Source: Bacteroidales bacterium
GTDB lineage: Bacteria; Bacteroidota; Bacteroidia; Bacteroidales; Tenuifilaceae
Length of the DNA: 10,084 bases
Direction of reading: 5' to 3'
Assembly (NCBI GenBank): GCA_003531155.1
Contig: DQHR01000133.1
Location: 4,167 to 14,250, forward strand
Positions 7,863-10,084 of the stretch are shown here, one piece after another. The notes under the pieces were generated by a model, which saw only the letters and a list, made by a program, of their open reading frames with translations, was not told where the DNA came from and ran no database searches. Positions within the stretch are counted from its first letter, which is position 1. Each line of letters begins with the position of its first letter. A program made the position numbers and the translations under genes.

Positions 7863-7879
7863 GATCAACTTTACTTTCG
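7849..7879 (+). promoter_or_regulatory. Candidate promoter for the flavoprotein gene
   Basis: TTG at 7849-7851 and TACTTTCG at 7872-7879, with a 20-nt spacer, approximate the Bacteroidota TTG / TAnnTTTG promoter with one mismatch in the -7 box. Transcription would start near 7886, giving a leader of about 40 nt. TTTCG/CGAAA arms at 7875-7879 and 7884-7888 form a short inverted repeat over the -7 box and start point that could be an operator. The AAAAATG start has no Shine-Dalgarno. Confidence 0.45.
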
Positions 7880-7925
7880 AAACCGAAAATTAACTCAATC
7901 TTATACAATCAAAATACTTGTAAAA

Positions 7926-10084
7926 ATGCACAAAATAGAATCCCACCCTATTCTCGATGTCCCAAAAAGAAACCTAGTTTCCTTCAAATTTGATGGAAAA
8001 GAGATTAAAGGAGAAGAAGGGTTTACCATTGCGGCTGCTCTCCACCAAGCAGAGTACCCTGTTCATAGTCACAGCATCGAGAATCGTGAACGAAGCCTTG
8101 AATGTGGCATAGGGAAATGTGGTGCTTGTGAAATGTTGGTTGATGGACAGATTAAACGTATCTGTATTACAACCATTGATGGTGTTAAAGAGGTGAGCGA
8201 AATACCTCAAGAGTACACCCCGAGCGTAAAGTCACCTAATAAACAACAGTCAACAAAAATTTATAAAACCTCTGTTGTCATTATAGGTGCAGGTCCAGCA
8301 GGACTTGCAACAAGGGAAATATTATTACAACATGGTGTTGAGAATATCGTTGTTGATAATAATTCAACCATTGGGGGTCAATTCAACATGCAAACACACC
8401 AGTTCTTCTTTTTCGAGAAAGAGAAAAAGTTTGGTGGAATGCGTGGCTTTGATATAGCAAAAACACTTGCGGGCGAAAATCATGAGGGTATTTTCCTCGA
8501 TAGCACTGTTTGGGATATTCTTGAAGGCAAGCGCATTGCAATTAAAAATATTAAAACAGATGAGATCTACTATATCGAAGCAGATCACCTTGTGGTTGCA
8601 ACGGGTGCAGTACCTTTCATGCCAACTTTCGAGAATGATGATTTGCCCGGTGTTTACACTGCTGCAGTTGTTCAAAAAATGATGAACCAAGAGTTCACCC
8701 TTTTGGGCAAAAACGTTTTAACTGTTGGTGCTGGAAATATTGGTTATTTGACCAGCTACCAGTTAATGCAAGCTGGAGCTAACGTTAAGGCAATTATTGA
8801 GGCTATGCCTCGCGAAGGAGGATTCCCTGTTCAAGCAAATAGAGTTCGTCGTTTAGGTATTCCTGTAATGCTTAGCAAAATATTAATTAAAGCACTACCA
8901 AATGAAACCCGCACTGGAGTTGTAGGTGCTGTCATTGCAGATTGTAAAGACTTTAAACCAATTCCTGGTACTGAACAAATTGTTGAGGATATCGATGCTA
9001 TTAATATATGTACAGGTCTTGTCCCAGATGATCAACTACTAATAAAAGGTAACGAGATTTTTGGTCGTAATTGTTATGGTGCAGGTGATGCAATACGTAT
9101 TGGAGAAGGTACAAGCGCTGTGGTTCGTGGTAAGCAAGTTGCATATGAGATTCTCCAAGAGATGGGCGAACGTTGCAGCTACGACAACTATCTAACAATT
9201 AGCAAGGAGTATATCGATAGCCAACAACACCCAACTAGAGTTATTGAAAATCCATATAAACCAAGCGAAGAGCGTAAAACAAAGAAACCATTCGTTCAAA
9301 TCGATTGCCTTTACGGATTCGCTTGTAATCCTTGTGAGTTTGCTTGTCCACATGGTGCCATCACCAAAACATCCACAAGCACCGTTCCTCAAATCGATTT
9401 TGAGAAATGTATAGGTTGTATGGATTGCGTTTATCAATGCCCTGGCTTAGCAATCTTCGGGTATCATTATGCTAAAGATTGGTTATTCTTGCCCATCGAG
9501 TATGAGGCTACTGAAGGTTCAGAAGTATTTCTTGTTGATAATAATGGTAAGAAAATTGGCGAAGGAGTCATTGAGAAGATTTTACGCAAACCCAATAAGA
9601 CTAACATTGCGCGCGTTAAATCGCTTACCATTCATGGCGATGAGCTAATTAACGTTAGAGGGTTTATTATAAAAAGCAACTATCCAAATCCGGTTAGACT
9701 TACAAAAACAACCTATAAACCGGAAGAGAAAACTTACGTTTGTCACTGCGATGACGTAAGCATGGACGAAATCCTTGATACAATTGGTGATCGCAAGTTC
9801 ATTTCGGCCGATGAAATTAAGCATACCACACGTTTAGGTATGGGCGCCTGTCGTGGTAAGCGTTGTATTAAACGTCTCAAAACAGCTTTAATTCCTAAAG
9901 GAATTCAGATTGTTGGCGATGCAACTCCACGTGGGCCACTAAGCAACCAGGTTTCGATGGGTGAGTTATACCCTAAAGATGTACATCCTACTTACATCAC
10001 GGGAATCAATGGAAAGAAAGCTGAAGTGATAAAGGTTAAGAGCCTTATTGCAGGTGGTGGTATTGGCGGTAGTGCTCTATTCCG
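7926..10084 (+). CDS. Fused multi-cofactor FAD/Fe-S amino-acid or amine dehydrogenase (HcnA-HcnB-ferredoxin-HcnC-like), partial at right edge
   Basis: The frame opens at ATG 7926 and is uninterrupted for 719 codons to the edge. Domains in order: a [2Fe-2S] ferredoxin with Cys60, 65, 68 and 80 (CGIGKCGAC motif); an FAD site GAGPAG at 121-126; a second dinucleotide site GAGNIG at 268-273; YGAGD at 384-388; a 2x[4Fe-4S] ferredoxin with Cys461, 467, 470, 474 and Cys495, 498, 501, 505; a small beta-rich segment about 515-600; a BFD-like [2Fe-2S] domain with Cys606, 608, 642 and 647; and GGGIGG at 710-715 beginning another Rossmann fold. The first modules match the alpha/HcnB side of sarcosine oxidase, hydrogen cyanide synthase, opine and dye-linked proline dehydrogenases. 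The last would fit an HcnC/DAO-type catalytic subunit, which is inferred because only its first glycines are visible. The substrate is probably an amino acid or secondary amine but cannot be fixed. There is no signal peptide, so it is cytoplasmic. Confidence 0.9.
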   Translation, partial: MHKIESHPILDVPKRNLVSFKFDGKEIKGEEGFTIAAALHQAEYPVHSHSIENRERSLECGIGKCGACEMLVDGQIKRICITTIDGVKEVSEIPQEYTPSVKSPNKQQSTKIYKTSVVIIGAGPAGLATREILLQHGVENIVVDNNSTIGGQFNMQTHQFFFFEKEKKFGGMRGFDIAKTLAGENHEGIFLDSTVWDILEGKRIAIKNIKTDEIYYIEADHLVVATGAVPFMPTFENDDLPGVYTAAVVQKMMNQEFTLLGKNVLTVGAGNIGYLTSYQLMQAGANVKAIIEAMPREGGFPVQANRVRRLGIPVMLSKILIKALPNETRTGVVGAVIADCKDFKPIPGTEQIVEDIDAINICTGLVPDDQLLIKGNEIFGRNCYGAGDAIRIGEGTSAVVRGKQVAYEILQEMGERCSYDNYLTISKEYIDSQQHPTRVIENPYKPSEERKTKKPFVQIDCLYGFACNPCEFACPHGAITKTSTSTVPQIDFEKCIGCMDCVYQCPGLAIFGYHYAKDWLFLPIEYEATEGSEVFLVDNNGKKIGEGVIEKILRKPNKTNIARVKSLTIHGDELINVRGFIIKSNYPNPVRLTKTTYKPEEKTYVCHCDDVSMDEILDTIGDRKFISADEIKHTTRLGMGACRGKRCIKRLKTALIPKGIQIVGDATPRGPLSNQVSMGELYPKDVHPTYITGINGKKAEVIKVKSLIAGGGIGGSALF

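Noticed and set aside
9306..9350. Odd first ferredoxin motif, C-x5-C-x2-C-x3-CP instead of C-x2-C-x2-C-x3-CP
   Set aside because: As far as I recall, HcnB-type fused oxidoreductases from other phyla share this form (C-x5-C-N-P-C-E...CP), so it looks like a family trait rather than a defect.
8364..9437. Short open frames on both strands inside the flavoprotein gene
   Set aside because: The plus-strand frame from 7926 shows continuous conserved cofactor motifs across the whole region, so these alternatives are shadows.

Overview
The window looks like an AT-rich chromosomal segment of a Bacteroidota bacterium, probably a Bacteroidales/Marinilabiliales-type lineage (the order is an inference). 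Three things support the phylum: a giant secreted protein ending in a type IX secretion (T9SS) type A sorting domain, genes without Shine-Dalgarno sequences, and promoter-like sites of the TTG / TAnnTTTG type. I see no tRNA, rRNA, CRISPR array or insertion sequence.

Layout. (1) Positions 1-461, minus strand: the 5' part of a gene for a signal-peptide-bearing exported protein whose start resembles the N-terminal region of large Bacteroidota surface proteins; it runs off the left edge. (2) Positions 462-713: a 252-bp AT-rich divergent intergenic region with a candidate promoter for the next gene. (3) Positions 714-7730, plus strand: one 2338-residue secreted mosaic protein. It has a signal peptide, a jelly-roll (choice-of-anchor/MAM-like) module, a module like the N-terminal domain of BNR-repeat neuraminidases, a second jelly-roll, a CARDB-like module, a jelly-roll that appears to carry another jelly-roll inserted inside it, six tandem CARDB+PKD/Ig-like units, and a T9SS sorting domain. 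No catalytic domain is recognisable, so an adhesin or surface-structural role is most likely. (4) Positions 7750-7782: a strong hairpin terminator. (5) Positions 7783-7925: promoter region with a tandem 13-bp repeat. (6) Positions 7926-10084, plus strand: the first 719 codons of a multi-cofactor flavoprotein dehydrogenase that runs off the right edge. In order it fuses a [2Fe-2S] ferredoxin domain (HcnA/SoxA type), an FAD/NAD(P) two-dinucleotide oxidoreductase (HcnB type), a 2x[4Fe-4S] ferredoxin, a BFD-like [2Fe-2S] domain, and the first glycines of a second Rossmann domain where an HcnC/DAO-type subunit would be expected.

The two exported proteins are divergently transcribed and may share surface biology. 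The flavoprotein is separated from them by a terminator and its own promoter and seems functionally unrelated; it probably oxidises an amino acid or secondary amine and passes electrons through its iron-sulfur chain. The strongest items for a second look are the nested domain, the regular cysteine spacing and sequon-like sites of the giant protein, and the single-chain fusion of a normally multi-subunit dehydrogenase.
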